Positions 9,698 to 18,844 of a DNA stretch of 64,000 nucleotides are shown in pieces. The notes under the pieces were generated by a model. It was not told the origin of the DNA. It saw only the letters and a list, made by a program, of their open reading frames with translations, and searched no databases. The first letter of the stretch is position 1. The number at the start of each line of letters is the position of its first letter. Position numbers and translations under genes: made by a program. The DNA is from Bacteroidales bacterium (lineage in GTDB: Bacteria; Bacteroidota; Bacteroidia; Bacteroidales; Muribaculaceae), in NCBI GenBank assembly GCA_910575615.1, contig CAJTEX010000003.1:1-64000 (forward strand), given 5' to 3'.

Positions 9698-11494
9698 TCA
9701 GGAAATAGTGAGGTGGAAGTCGGCGATGAAGTCAGCCGCGTGGGGGTTGTGCTCCACTATGTGGCGCAGCAGGTCGCGGTCGCTCCAGGCGGCCGGGGAG
9801 TCGGGGTCGTCGTTCACCTCGACGGTGATTTCTATGAAATCGTTGGCCAGTGTGGATCGCAGGTAGGCCAGCAGGCTGGGGAGTTCCTGGAGCATCACGT
9901 CGACCTGGGGCTGGTTGGCCACGAGCATCCTCATCTGCGGGGTGCCTTCGCCGTTTCTGGCAGGGCGCGAGGCGCGCATGGTGTTGCAAAGCACATGGGC
10001 CTTCTTGTGAAGCTCCATATAGTTCTCCCATGCGTCGGCGAATGATTTGTCGGTGAATGGGTTGCGCTTCTGCCGTACCGGGGTCGCGGCTGTGGCCTCG
10101 GCTGCTTTTGGCGCGTCGTTGAAGGCGTCGCGCAGGGATATGTGTGACTTCCCTCTGGTCGCCGCCAGGCCTGTAGTGGGCCTTGTGGCGGGGCGGGGCG
10201 GGGCAGGCGGTATGGCCGGGGCTGAAGTTGTTGGTGGGGCGGGTGTGGGTGGCGGTGCCGCCGCCGGGGCGGGGGATGGGGGCACGGCCACGGAGGGCTG
10301 TGGTGGCGTGGCGGGAGCGGATGGCGCGGAAGAGGAGGGTGCCTGTATCGGCTTTATTGTCAGCCCCTCTCCGCGTTCCGCGTCAGAGACGGGGGAGGGG
10401 CTTTGTAGTTGGCACAGTTTTATGAGCAGCAGCTCTATCAGGAATGTCTTGGATGAGGCCGTGCGGTATTCCATGTCTGCGTCGTTGCAGAGGCTCATGG
10501 CCGCGTAGAAGAACTGCGGGGGGAGCTGCGCGCCGAGGGCTGTGAGGGCCTGCCGGGTCTCGTCGTCGGTATCGATCAGGCTGACGGTCTGCGGCTCGCG
10601 GGCAACCATGAGGTCGCGCAGGAAGCCTGCGAGGCCGCCGAGGAAGAAGTATGAGTCGAAGCCGCGGTCGCGTATCTCCTTATATATTAATAACGCATCG
10701 GTCACTTTGCCGTCGCGGAATGCCTCGACCAGGCGGGTGTAATACCGTTCGTCGAGGATGTTGAGGTTGTCGATTGCCGACTGGTAGGTGATGGTGCCGC
10801 GCGATGATGCCGCCACCTGGTCGAAAATCGACAGCGCGTCGCGCATGGCCCCGTCGGCCTTCCTCGCGATTACCCCGAGTGCCTGGCGCTCGGCAGTCAT
10901 GCCCTCGCTCTTGGCCACATATTCAAGGTGGTCGATGATGTCGGCGATGGTGATGCGCTTGAAGTCGTAGATCTGGCATCGCGACAGGATGGTCGGGATG
11001 ATTTTGTGCTTTTCTGTCGTGGCAAGGATGAAAATCGCGTGGGCCGGCGGTTCCTCGAGTGTCTTGAGGAACGCGTTGAATGCCTGTTGCGACAGCATGT
11101 GAACCTCGTCGACGATGAACACCCGGTAGCGGCCGTCGACGGGCGGAATCTGCACCTGGTCGGTGAGGTTGCGGATGTCGTCGACCGAGTTGTTGGAGGC
11201 CGCGTCAAGCTCTATGATGTTGAGCGAGCGGTTCTCGTTGAACGCCCTGCACGAGGGGCACTCGTTGCAGGGGTCGCCGTCGGCGGTGGGGCTGGCGCAG
11301 TTGATGGTCTTCGCGAAAATGCGGGCGCATGTGGTCTTGCCGACGCCGCGCGACCCGCAGAACAGGTAGGCATGGGCCAGCCGGCTGGTCTGTATGGCGT
11401 TGCGCAGTGTCGCCGTCAGGGCTTTCTGGCCGACCACCGACGAGAATGTCGACGGGCGGTACTTGCGGGCCGAGACAATGTAGTTTTCTTCCAT
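9698..11494 (-). CDS. dnaX: DNA polymerase III subunit gamma/tau
   Basis: This is the clamp-loader ATPase that places the sliding clamp on DNA and holds the replicative polymerase together. The 598-residue product has Walker A GSRGVGKTT at 47-55, four zinc-binding Cys at 66, 76, 79 and 82, the Walker B region VFIVDEVHML at about 118-127, and an SRC motif (LSRCQIYDF). A Pro/Ala-rich linker at about 385-450 leads to a tau-like C-terminal region. The start MEENYIVSARKYRP matches the usual Bacteroidetes start. The -7 promoter element lies only 5 bp upstream of the ATG, which implies a leaderless or nearly leaderless mRNA. No frameshift signal was assessed. Confidence 0.96.
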   Translation of the reverse strand: MEENYIVSARKYRPSTFSSVVGQKALTATLRNAIQTSRLAHAYLFCGSRGVGKTTCARIFAKTINCASPTADGDPCNECPSCRAFNENRSLNIIELDAASNNSVDDIRNLTDQVQIPPVDGRYRVFIVDEVHMLSQQAFNAFLKTLEEPPAHAIFILATTEKHKIIPTILSRCQIYDFKRITIADIIDHLEYVAKSEGMTAERQALGVIARKADGAMRDALSIFDQVAASSRGTITYQSAIDNLNILDERYYTRLVEAFRDGKVTDALLIYKEIRDRGFDSYFFLGGLAGFLRDLMVAREPQTVSLIDTDDETRQALTALGAQLPPQFFYAAMSLCNDADMEYRTASSKTFLIELLLIKLCQLQSPSPVSDAERGEGLTIKPIQAPSSSAPSAPATPPQPSVAVPPSPAPAAAPPPTPAPPTTSAPAIPPAPPRPATRPTTGLAATRGKSHISLRDAFNDAPKAAEATAATPVRQKRNPFTDKSFADAWENYMELHKKAHVLCNTMRASRPARNGEGTPQMRMLVANQPQVDVMLQELPSLLAYLRSTLANDFIEITVEVNDDPDSPAAWSDRDLLRHIVEHNPHAADFIADFHLTIS

Positions 11495-11499
11495 GCCCC

Positions 11500-11507
11500 A
11501 AAGTTAG
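11500..11507 (-). promoter_or_regulatory. dnaX promoter -7 element
   Basis: TAACTTTG on the minus strand is a perfect TAnnTTTG and ends 5 bp before the dnaX ATG. The -33 region falls inside the terminator hairpin of the upstream gene and has no clear TTTG. Confidence 0.6.
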
Positions 11508-11508
11508 C

Positions 11509-11539
11509 AAAAAAGCGCGGAACCACAGGGGCTCCGCGC
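11509..11539 (-). terminator. Terminator of the beta-barrel gene
   Basis: GCGCGGA (11515-11521) pairs with TCCGCGC (11533-11539), followed on the minus strand by six T residues at 11509-11514. It directly abuts the dnaX -7 element. Confidence 0.75.
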
Positions 11540-11602
11540 GTTAAAATTCGATATGCGGCCGCTGGCTGCTCCCCTGGCGGGAGCGCGGGGCGGGGTATGG
11601 GG

Positions 11603-12373
11603 TCAGAAGATGCGTCCGGAGATGGTGAACTTCAGCACGGGGTAGACGGTGAAGTGGTCCATGACTTTCTGGAAGGTGTCGTCGTTGTCGGTCATGAACT
11701 GTGTGTCGACCTTCTCCTTGTTGATGTCGTCCCATACATATGGCTTGCCCTGGAACTGCACGCCAAGCTCCCACATGAAGTTGACGCGGCCCACGGGGCA
11801 GGGGCGGCCGGTGCCGATGCCGATGTAGGGGCGGAATGCGTTGACGCGCAGCGCGCCTCTTACATTACCGTTGGGATCGAGGGGAAGGCGGTAGTCGCCG
11901 ATTTCCACCGCTGCGGCCTCATACATCCCGGGGGTAAAGTCGTCGACCTTGCCGGTGATTTTCACCATGTCGCGGCCTCCGAAATATCCGCCGACGGCGA
12001 TGAAGAGCGGGAAGCGGTTGCCCAGGGGGTAGACGTTGAATATCAGCGAGCCCTGCACGCGTTTGAGCGAGCCGTTGAGGGTGATGTCGCGTGAGACGTA
12101 TGACCCGTACATGCCGGTGGGGTCGTTGGTCTCGATGTCTACTTCCGAGTCGACGCTGAAGTTGAAGCCGGGCATGATGGAGATGCCCAGGCGTGCCTGG
12201 ATGAATGGGGTGATGGGGGTGGCTGCTTCCACGCCGATACCGGTTGTGCCGACGTTGAGATTCACGCCGAGATGGTTGGCGATGCCGAGCATGTCCTTCA
12301 CTTGTGCGGTTGTGTGGTTGGCTGCGAATAGTGCGGAGAACGCTACGCAGAGGCTAAGGAATAACTTTTTCAT
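11603..12373 (-). CDS. Predicted outer-membrane beta-barrel protein
   Basis: This 256-residue protein begins with a signal peptide (about 1-23, ending TTAQ). The rest alternates short beta strands rich in Gly and aromatic residues (LGVNLNVGTTGIGVEAATP, LIFNVYPLG, PYIGIGTG) and ends with a strand finishing in Phe (FTISGRIF), the typical end of an outer-membrane barrel. No specific family or transported substrate can be named. It has its own -7 element and a strong terminator, so it is probably monocistronic. Confidence 0.75.
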   Translation of the reverse strand: MKKLFLSLCVAFSALFAANHTTAQVKDMLGIANHLGVNLNVGTTGIGVEAATPITPFIQARLGISIMPGFNFSVDSEVDIETNDPTGMYGSYVSRDITLNGSLKRVQGSLIFNVYPLGNRFPLFIAVGGYFGGRDMVKITGKVDDFTPGMYEAAAVEIGDYRLPLDPNGNVRGALRVNAFRPYIGIGTGRPCPVGRVNFMWELGVQFQGKPYVWDDINKEKVDTQFMTDNDDTFQKVMDHFTVYPVLKFTISGRIF

Positions 12374-12420
12374 GGGAAATGAAGTTTGTGATTATGATTG
12401 GGGTCACGTCAATGCCGTTG

Positions 12421-12428
12421 CAAAAGTA
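12421..12428 (-). promoter_or_regulatory. Promoter -7 element of the beta-barrel gene
   Basis: TACTTTTG on the minus strand fits TAnnTTTG, 48 bp upstream of the ATG. The best TTG upstream (12445-12447) is at a short 16-bp spacing. Confidence 0.45.
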
Positions 12429-12461
12429 ATTAAAAAATCCAAAACAACAGTTAAATCGGCA

Positions 12462-12505
12462 ATAAAAATCTCCGTTTCGGCCTTTTTGGTGGTCGGAACG
12501 GAGAT
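12462..12505 (-). terminator. Terminator of the PepSY-like gene
   Basis: ATCTCCGTT and its complement (12468-12476 with 12497-12505, extended inward with mismatches) form a stem followed on the minus strand by TTTTTATT. Confidence 0.8.
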
Positions 12506-12529
12506 ATGGGGAGTGTGGGGCCGGGTTTC

Positions 12530-12982
12530 TCAGTCGTCCATCTTCATCGATTTGAAGCCTCCGAGCGGGTTGAATTTGAGCTCCACGCCGTCGTTCAGCT
12601 CGATTTCGTATCCTGAGGTTTTCTTCTCAATGGAGGTGATGAAGGTCTGCGGGAAATTCTTGCTCACATAGTTGCGTATGGCTTTGAGTATTAGTTTCTG
12701 CGGCACCTCCTTGGTCTTGCAGTCGACAGAGGTCCACTTGCCTGAGTTGTTGAACTCGATTTTGGTGCCGTTGGTCAGTTTCACGTCGTAGTCGGTCTTC
12801 TTGAGAAGGTGTTTGTCAACCTTTATCATGCTGACTTTGGCCTTGGGGAAGTGCTCGTTTAGGAATTCCTGGGCGGGTTGCGGCAGCTCGTCGCGGTCGA
12901 TGGTGTATTTGTCGAACGCCCGGACGTTGGTGAGCGCGGCGGCCATAAATGCCAGGAGGAATAGGATTCGGTTGAGTTTCAT
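12530..12982 (-). CDS. PepSY-like domain secreted protein
   Basis: This 150-residue protein has a signal peptide (about 1-22) followed by two related units of about 60 residues. The first contains LPQPAQEFLNEHFPKAKVSMIK and DYDVKLTNGTKIEFNNSGKW; the second contains NYVSKNFPQTFITSIEK and GYEIELNDGVELKFNPLGGF. This is the layout of Bacteroidetes PepSY-like (formerly DUF2874) periplasmic proteins. Related folds inhibit proteases or beta-lactamases, but no such activity can be assigned here. The gene is divergent from rpsL. Confidence 0.85.
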   Translation of the reverse strand: MKLNRILFLLAFMAAALTNVRAFDKYTIDRDELPQPAQEFLNEHFPKAKVSMIKVDKHLLKKTDYDVKLTNGTKIEFNNSGKWTSVDCKTKEVPQKLILKAIRNYVSKNFPQTFITSIEKKTSGYEIELNDGVELKFNPLGGFKSMKMDD

Positions 12983-13165
12983 ATGTTTGTGGTTTGTTTT
13001 GGTTTGTCAGGTTGTGTGTTTGTTTTCGCGGAAGTGCCGTTGCCTTAAAAACATTCCGTAGGCTGAAAAGTTGCCTGATGCGGCGGAGCGGGGCTGGGCC
13101 GGATGCCGGTTAGGAAAGTTTTTGCGGGTGTAATTCGGGGATGTGTGAAAATAATCGCGGAAATG

Positions 13166-13197
13166 TTTGGTTATCAGCGAAAAAAGTTGTAATTTTG
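13166..13197 (+). promoter_or_regulatory. rpsL operon promoter
   Basis: TTTG (13166-13169), a 20-bp spacer and TAATTTTG (13190-13197) give a full consensus match, with a likely start near 13204. It would drive the str-S10 part of the ribosomal cluster. Confidence 0.85.
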
Positions 13198-13203
13198 CAA
13201 CGC

Positions 13204-13364
13204 TTTTAGGAGCGTCGCGCGCTGTCGTGTCCTGTAACCGCTTGACGGTTAGGGGTGTGTAGCGCGCGGGAAGCGCGTTGACGCGCCTGCTCCCTGGAGC
13301 GATGTGACGCTGAAATTACAACAACGAAGAATAAACAAAGTTAAAAACCGACTAAAAAACTAAG
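13204..13364 (+). ncRNA. Structured 5' leader of rpsL mRNA
   Basis: The leader can fold into a three-way junction. The closing stem is GGAGC (13209-13213) with GCTCC (13289-13293). Arm 1 is GCGCGCT (13217-13223) with AGCGCGC (13261-13267), topped by AACCG/CGGTT (13236-13250). Arm 2 is GCGCG/CGCGC (13273-13286) with a TTGA loop. About 70 nt of A-rich sequence then lead to the rpsL ATG. Such a leader could be a ribosomal-protein autoregulatory site, but the ligand is unknown and no RNA family is claimed. Confidence 0.5.
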
Positions 13365-13754
13365 ATGCCTACTATTCAGCAATTAGTAAGAAAAGGACGC
13401 GAGACTCTGGTAGACAAGAGCAAGTCGCCCGCGCTGGACTCCTGTCCCCAGCGTCGCGGTGTCTGCGTGCGCGTTTACACCACCACCCCCAAAAAGCCTA
13501 ACTCGGCTATGCGAAAGGTCGCCCGTGTGCGCCTCACCAACGGCAAGGAGGTCAACTCCTACATCCCCGGCGAGGGCCACAACCTCCAGGAGCACTCGAT
13601 CGTGCTCGTTCGCGGCGGTCGTGTTAAGGACCTCCCCGGTGTGCGCTACCACATCGTCCGCGGTACCCTCGACACCTCCGGTGTGAAGGACCGTACCCAG
13701 CGCCGTTCAAAATACGGAGCCAAGCGTCCCAAGGCAGGTGCTGCCAAGAAGTAA
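13365..13754 (+). CDS. rpsL: 30S ribosomal protein S12
   Basis: S12 lies at the decoding centre of the small subunit and controls translation accuracy. The 129-residue protein has the conserved [17 protein letters not shown] loop near 41-57 and [10 protein letters not shown] near 87-96. The Lys residues in both loops, whose replacement gives streptomycin resistance in other bacteria, are present, so the allele looks wild type. It is the first gene after the operon promoter and leader. Confidence 0.98.
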   Translation: MPTIQQLVRKGRETLVDKSKSPALDSCPQRRGVCVRVYTTTPKKPNSAMRKVARVRLTNGKEVNSYIPGEGHNLQEHSIVLVRGGRVKDLPGVRYHIVRGTLDTSGVKDRTQRRSKYGAKRPKAGAAKK

Positions 13755-13978
13755 TCGGTGATTCCCGAAAGCGGAGACGCGCCTGAAGCCAGGCTGCCCC
13801 GCGAGAGGATGACCCGGTGAAGTCACTGAAAGCACCGCGAGAAATCAACCCAAAGTTTTCAACAACCTGTTTTTGATTCCTCGAGCTGACAACGGTTGAG
13901 TAAGCCCCCGGGCAGAGGCCCCGGAGCTGAAGAAGACACCAGCCACGAAAAAGCAAAAACATTTCGCTTACTTAAACA
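13755..13978 (+). other. rpsL-rpsG spacer with small hairpins
   Basis: This 224-bp spacer has no reading frame. It contains at least one clean hairpin (GCCTG-AAGC-CAGGC, 13781-13794). In E. coli the S7 repressor binds the rpsL-rpsG spacer; a similar role here is only a possibility. Confidence 0.4.
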
Positions 13979-14455
13979 ATGAGAAAAGCAAAGCCTAAGA
14001 AACGCGTCGTACTGCCCGATCCCGTCTTCCATGACGTGAAGGTATCGAAGTTCGTGAACCACCTGATGTACGACGGAAAGAAGAACACCGCCTACACCAT
14101 CTTCTACTCGGCCCTCGAGACCGTGAAGTCGAAGATGCAGAACGAGGAGAAGACCGCTCTCGAAATCTGGAAGAAAGCCCTCGAGAACGTGACTCCCCAG
14201 GTCGAGGTGAAGAGCCGCCGCGTCGGCGGCGCGACCTTCCAGGTCCCCACCGAAATCCGTCCCGACCGCAAGGAATCCATTTCAATGAAAAACCTCATCA
14301 ACTACGCCCGCAAGCGCGGTGGCAAGACCATGAGCGACAAGCTCGCCGCCGAGATCATGGACGCTTTCAACGACCAGGGCGGTGCTTTCAAGCGCAAGGA
14401 GGACATGCACAAGATGGCCGAGGCAAACCGCGCCTTCGCTCACTTCCGCTTCTGA
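13979..14455 (+). CDS. rpsG: 30S ribosomal protein S7
   Basis: S7 starts assembly of the 30S head and touches the E-site tRNA. The product is 158 residues, the usual size, with the conserved motif [20 protein letters not shown] and the C-terminal [11 protein letters not shown]. It follows rpsL after a 224-bp spacer and precedes fusA by 79 bp, the standard str operon order. Confidence 0.98.
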   Translation: MRKAKPKKRVVLPDPVFHDVKVSKFVNHLMYDGKKNTAYTIFYSALETVKSKMQNEEKTALEIWKKALENVTPQVEVKSRRVGGATFQVPTEIRPDRKESISMKNLINYARKRGGKTMSDKLAAEIMDAFNDQGGAFKRKEDMHKMAEANRAFAHFRF

Positions 14456-14534
14456 TTCCACCCTGCCGGAAATACCCCTCCCGCCTCTCATTCTCCCGAT
14501 GTTTCATTGATCTTAAGATTCCATTAAAACAAAA

Positions 14535-16661
14535 ATGGCTAAAATAGACGAACAACTCAGATTTACGCGCAACCTCGGCATCATGGCCCACATCGATGCC
14601 GGCAAAACCACCACCTCGGAGCGCATCCTCTTCTACACCGGCCTCACCCACAAAATCGGTGAGGTTCACGACGGTGCCGCTACCATGGACTGGATGGAAC
14701 AGGAACAGGAGCGCGGAATCACCATCACCTCCGCCGCAACCACCACTTTCTGGAACTACGCCGGAGGCAAATACAAAATCAACCTGATTGACACCCCGGG
14801 ACACGTCGACTTCACCGTCGAGGTAGAGCGCTCCTTGCGTGTGCTTGACGGTGCCGTGGCCACTTTCTGCGCCGTCGGCGGCGTGGAGCCCCAGTCGGAG
14901 ACCGTGTGGCGTCAGGCCGACAAATACAACGTGCCCCGTATCGGTTACGTCAACAAGATGGACCGCTCGGGCGCAAACTTCTTCGAGGTTGTACGCCAGG
15001 TGAAGGATGTGCTGGGTGCAAATCCCTGCCCCATCCAGATACCCATCGGTGCCGAAGAGACCTTCAAGGGCCTCGTCGACCTCGTGACCATGAAGGCCAT
15101 CTTCTGGCACGACGAGACCATGGGCGCCGAGTACACCGAGGAGGAAATCCCCGCCAACCTCCAGGCCGAGGCCGAGGAGTGGCGCGACAAGATGCTGGAG
15201 AAAATCGCCGAATGCGACGACGCCCTCATGGAGAAGTACTTCGACGACCCCTCCACCATCACCGAGGATGAAATCCGCCGTGCCATCCGCACCGCCACCC
15301 TCAAGATGGAAATCGTGCCGATGATCTGCGGTTCCTCTTTCAAGAACAAAGGTGTGCAGCCCCTGCTCAACGCCGTCTGCGCCTACCTCCCCTCTCCCGT
15401 TGACTCGGGTGCGGTTGAAGGCAGCGCCCCCGGCGACCCCGACAAGGTAGAGACCCGCGAGCCCTCCCCCGAGGCCCCCATGTGTGCCCTCGCGTTCAAG
15501 ATTGCCACCGACCCCTATGTGGGCCGTCTGACATTCTTCCGCGTCTACTCGGGCGACGTGGTTGCCGGATCCTACGTCCTCAACTCGCGTTCTGACAAGA
15601 AAGAGCGTGTTTCGCGTCTGTTCCAGATGCACTCCAACAAGCAGAACCCTATGGAGAAGATCGGCTGTGGCGATATCGGCGCAGGCGTCGGCTTCAAGGA
15701 CATCCGCACCGGTGACACCCTCTGCGACGAGAACCACCCCATCGTGCTCGAGGCTATGGAATTCCCCGATCCCGTTATCGGTATCGCAGTGGAGCCCAAG
15801 ACCCAGAAAGACCTCGACAAGCTCGGTGTCGGCCTGCAGAAACTCGCCGAGGAGGACCCCACCTTCCGTGTGGAGACCAACGAGGAGACCGGCCAGACCG
15901 TCATCTCCGGTATGGGCGAGCTTCACCTCGACATCATCATCGACCGTCTCAAGCGCGAGTTCAAGGTAGAGTGCAACCAGGGCCGTCCCCAGGTTACCTA
16001 CAAGGAAGCCATCACCAAGCCCGTCGAGCTCCGCGAGGTGTTCAAGAAGCAGACCGGTGGTCGCGGTAAGTTCGCCGACATCATCGTACGCGTTGAACCC
16101 GTTGACGAAGGCTTCGAGGGCAACCTCCAGTTTGTCGACGAGGTGAAGGGCGGTAACATCCCCAAGGAGTTCATCCCCGCCATCCAGAAGGGCTTCACCA
16201 ACGCGATGAAGAACGGTGTGCTCGCCGGCTACCCCGTTGAGAAGCTCAAGGTCACTGTCATCGACGGTTCGTTCCACCCCGTCGACTCCGACCAGCTCTC
16301 ATTCGAGCTCTGCGCCATCCAGGCCTTCAAGAAGGCTTCGGAGAAGGCAGGGCCCGTCCTGATGGAGCCCATCATGAAGATTGAAGTCGTTACCCCCGAG
16401 GAATCCATGGGTGATGTTATTTCCGACCTCAACAAGCGCCGCGGCCAGGTTGAGGGTATGGAGACCTCACGCTCAGGTGCCCGCGTGGTGAAGGCCCAGG
16501 CCCCCCTGGCCGAGATGTTCGGCTATGTGACCGCCCTGCGTACCATCACCTCAGGCCGCGCCACCTCGACCATGACCTTCAGCCACTACTCAGAGGTTTC
16601 CTCATCGATCGCCAAGCAGGTGCTCACCGAGTGCCAGGGCCGCGTCGACCTGGTGAAGTAA
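14535..16661 (+). CDS. fusA: Elongation factor G
   Basis: EF-G is the GTPase that moves tRNA and mRNA through the ribosome. The 708-residue protein has the GTPase motifs AHIDAGKTT (18-26), DTPGH (86-90) and VNKMDRSG (about 139-146), then the usual domains II to V; the C-terminal region has the conserved [19 protein letters not shown]. Its upstream partner is rpsG. An inverted repeat at 16687-16724 separates it from rpsJ. No tuf gene follows, unlike the E. coli str operon. Confidence 0.98.
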   Translation: MAKIDEQLRFTRNLGIMAHIDAGKTTTSERILFYTGLTHKIGEVHDGAATMDWMEQEQERGITITSAATTTFWNYAGGKYKINLIDTPGHVDFTVEVERSLRVLDGAVATFCAVGGVEPQSETVWRQADKYNVPRIGYVNKMDRSGANFFEVVRQVKDVLGANPCPIQIPIGAEETFKGLVDLVTMKAIFWHDETMGAEYTEEEIPANLQAEAEEWRDKMLEKIAECDDALMEKYFDDPSTITEDEIRRAIRTATLKMEIVPMICGSSFKNKGVQPLLNAVCAYLPSPVDSGAVEGSAPGDPDKVETREPSPEAPMCALAFKIATDPYVGRLTFFRVYSGDVVAGSYVLNSRSDKKERVSRLFQMHSNKQNPMEKIGCGDIGAGVGFKDIRTGDTLCDENHPIVLEAMEFPDPVIGIAVEPKTQKDLDKLGVGLQKLAEEDPTFRVETNEETGQTVISGMGELHLDIIIDRLKREFKVECNQGRPQVTYKEAITKPVELREVFKKQTGGRGKFADIIVRVEPVDEGFEGNLQFVDEVKGGNIPKEFIPAIQKGFTNAMKNGVLAGYPVEKLKVTVIDGSFHPVDSDQLSFELCAIQAFKKASEKAGPVLMEPIMKIEVVTPEESMGDVISDLNKRRGQVEGMETSRSGARVVKAQAPLAEMFGYVTALRTITSGRATSTMTFSHYSEVSSSIAKQVLTECQGRVDLVK

Positions 16662-16686
16662 TCCTCACCCCAACCGAGAACAACAA

Positions 16687-16724
16687 GGCGGGGGAGGCAG
16701 CAAATGATTCTTGACTCCCCCGCC
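16687..16724 (+). terminator. GC-rich hairpin between fusA and rpsJ
   Basis: GGCGGGGGAG (16687-16696) pairs perfectly with CTCCCCCGCC (16715-16724). There is no T-run after it, so it may act as an attenuator or RNA-processing/stability element rather than a full terminator. Confidence 0.5.
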
Positions 16725-16783
16725 CATCCCACCCCCTCCGCTCAGGAGGGAAATATGAAAAAATCCAATCAAAAAACTCAGCA

Positions 16784-17089
16784 ATGAGCCAGAAAATCAG
16801 AATCAAACTCAAATCTTACGACCACAACCTGGTTGACAAGTCGGCCGAAAAGATCGTAAAGACCGTTAAAGCCACAGGCGCCGTGATCTCGGGTCCCATA
16901 CCCCTGCCCACCCACAAGCGCATCTTCACCGTCAACCGTTCCACATTCGTCAACAAGAAGAGCCGCGAGCAGTTCCAGCTCTCCTCTTTCAAGCGTCTGA
17001 TCGACATCTACAACTCGACCGCAAAGACCGTTGACGCCCTGATGAAGCTCGAGCTCCCCTCAGGCGTGGAAGTGGAAATCAAGGTCTGA
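16784..17089 (+). CDS. rpsJ: 30S ribosomal protein S10
   Basis: S10 is part of the 30S head and, as NusE, also of transcription antitermination complexes. The 101-residue protein shows [21 protein letters not shown] at the start and [17 protein letters not shown] in the exposed loop, both diagnostic. It opens the S10 gene set and is followed after 54 bp by rplC. Confidence 0.98.
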   Translation: MSQKIRIKLKSYDHNLVDKSAEKIVKTVKATGAVISGPIPLPTHKRIFTVNRSTFVNKKSREQFQLSSFKRLIDIYNSTAKTVDALMKLELPSGVEVEIKV

Positions 17090-17143
17090 TGGCCGTGGAT
17101 TTGAACCCCGAAAGAAAACAATCTCAACAAACAGAAAACTGAA

Positions 17144-17761
17144 ATGCCAGGATTATTAGGAAAGAAAATCGGAATGACATCCGTTTTCAGTGCCGACGGA
17201 AAGAACCTTCCGTGCACTGTTATCGAAGTAGGTCCTTGTGTGGTTTGCCAGGTGAAAACCGTTGAGACCGATGGCTACGATGCCCTCCAGCTCGGATTCG
17301 AGGAGCAGAAGGAGAAGCACTGCACCCAGCCCGAGCTCGGTCACTTCAAGAAAGCCGGCGTTACCCCCAAGCGCCACTTGGCCGAGTTCAAGGGTTTCAA
17401 CGGCGAGTACAAACTCGGCGATACCATTACTGTTGACTTCTTCACCGAGGATGACTTTGTCGACATCGTCGGCACCTCCAAGGGTAAGGGTTTCCAGGGC
17501 GTAGTGAAGCGCCACGGTTTCGGCGGTGTCGGCCAGGCCACCCACGGCCAGCACAACCGCCTGCGTGCCCCCGGTTCGGTGGGCGCCTGCTCCTACCCCG
17601 CGAAGGTGTTCAAGGGAATGCGCATGGCCGGCCAGACCGGCAACGAGCGCGTGACCGTGCAAAACCTCAAGGTGGTCAAAATCATCCCCGAACACAACGT
17701 GATGATGATCAAGGGCTCGATTCCCGGAAGTAAAGGTTCAATCGTAATGATAGAGAAATAG
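17144..17761 (+). CDS. rplC: 50S ribosomal protein L3
   Basis: L3 is an early assembly protein near the peptidyl transferase centre. The 205-residue product starts [15 protein letters not shown] and has the extended loop [20 protein letters not shown], which contains the Gln that PrmB methylates in other bacteria. It is 3 bp from rplD, so translation is probably coupled. Confidence 0.98.
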   Translation: MPGLLGKKIGMTSVFSADGKNLPCTVIEVGPCVVCQVKTVETDGYDALQLGFEEQKEKHCTQPELGHFKKAGVTPKRHLAEFKGFNGEYKLGDTITVDFFTEDDFVDIVGTSKGKGFQGVVKRHGFGGVGQATHGQHNRLRAPGSVGACSYPAKVFKGMRMAGQTGNERVTVQNLKVVKIIPEHNVMMIKGSIPGSKGSIVMIEK

Positions 17762-17764
17762 TCA

Positions 17765-18385
17765 ATGGAACTCGCAATCTACAACATAAAAGGTGAGGAC
17801 ACCGGCCGCAAGGCCCTCCTCAACGACGAGGTGTTCGCCATCGACGTTAACGAACACGCCATCTACCTCGACGTGAAGCAGTTCCTGGCAAACCAGCGCC
17901 AGGGTACCCACAAGTCCAAAGAGCGCAGCGAAGTTTCCGGTTCGACCCGCAAGCTCCACAAGCAGAAGGGCGGCGGCGGCAGCCGTATCGGTGACATCAA
18001 CTCGCCCGTGCTCGTCGGCGGTGGCCGTGTCTTCGGTCCCCGTCCCCGCGACTACCGCTTCAAACTCAACAAGAAACTCAAGAATCTCGCCCGCCGCTCG
18101 GCTCTCTCGCTGAAAGCCAAGGAAGGCCAGATCACCATCGTCGAGGACTTCACCCTCGAGGCCCCCAAGACCAAGAGCTTCCTCGCCATCGAGCAGGGAC
18201 TCAAGGTCAACGACAAGAGGGTCCTCTTCGTGACCTCGGCCGTCGACGCCAACGTGGCCCTGTCTGCCCGCAACATCCCCGAGACCCGTGTGATGCGCGC
18301 CGCCGACCTCAACACCTACGCCGTGATGAACAACAAGGCTATGGTCATCACCGAGAGCGGCCTCGAGATCGTTAACAAACTCTAA
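17765..18385 (+). CDS. rplD: 50S ribosomal protein L4
   Basis: L4 lines the exit tunnel and in E. coli represses its own operon. The 206-residue protein has the long tunnel loop at about 45-100 with [16 protein letters not shown] and [18 protein letters not shown], both conserved. It is encoded between rplC and rplW with very short spacers. Confidence 0.98.
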   Translation: MELAIYNIKGEDTGRKALLNDEVFAIDVNEHAIYLDVKQFLANQRQGTHKSKERSEVSGSTRKLHKQKGGGGSRIGDINSPVLVGGGRVFGPRPRDYRFKLNKKLKNLARRSALSLKAKEGQITIVEDFTLEAPKTKSFLAIEQGLKVNDKRVLFVTSAVDANVALSARNIPETRVMRAADLNTYAVMNNKAMVITESGLEIVNKL

Positions 18386-18405
18386 CCTTCAGGAGGAACA
18401 TAAGA

Positions 18406-18696
18406 ATGGAAATTTCAATCAAGCCCATTGTGACCGAATCAGCCACCAGGCTGACCGACAAGCTCAACCGCTACACTTTCCGTGTGTCCCCCGACGCCAA
18501 CAAGTTCCAGATCAAGGACCTCGTTGAGAAACTCTACGGCGTGAAGGTTGCGGCAGTCAACACTCAGGTTGTCCGCGGCAAGAACAAGGCCCGCTACACT
18601 AAGAGCGGCCTCCTGCGCGGCAAGACCGACGAATGGAAGAAGGCCTACATCACCCTCGAGGAAGGCCAGACCATCGATTTCTACAGCAACATCTAA
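18406..18696 (+). CDS. rplW: 50S ribosomal protein L23
   Basis: L23 sits at the exit of the peptide tunnel and is the docking site for trigger factor and SRP. The 96-residue protein has the conserved KPIVTESATRLTDKLNRYTF start and the VAAVNTQVVRGK strand. A 148-bp spacer with a hairpin follows before rplB. Confidence 0.97.
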   Translation: MEISIKPIVTESATRLTDKLNRYTFRVSPDANKFQIKDLVEKLYGVKVAAVNTQVVRGKNKARYTKSGLLRGKTDEWKKAYITLEEGQTIDFYSNI

Positions 18697-18712
18697 AACG
18701 TCCCTTCGGGCC

Positions 18713-18745
18713 GGCGGCCAGCCTCGTCAGCTGAGGCAGGCCGCC
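18713..18745 (+). other. Hairpin in the rplW-rplB spacer
   Basis: GGCGGCC (18713-18719) pairs with GGCCGCC (18739-18745), with an inner CCTC/GAGG stem. It lacks a T-run and may be a regulatory or stability element within the operon mRNA. Confidence 0.4.
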
Positions 18746-18844
18746 GCCGATGAAGGCCGACAAGTGGTGAACGGCTCCGCGCCGCCTCAGTCATACTTCG
18801 GCCCCACCGGCCCGCCCGATAAGACACTCATCTACCAATAGAAA

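Noticed and set aside
10928-12094. 388-codon plus-strand frame across dnaX and the beta-barrel gene
   Set aside because: It runs antisense to two well-supported genes and through a terminator and promoter.
14388-16277. 629-codon minus-strand frame
   Set aside because: Antisense to fusA; the protein is low-complexity Gly/Val/Leu/Glu with no domain.
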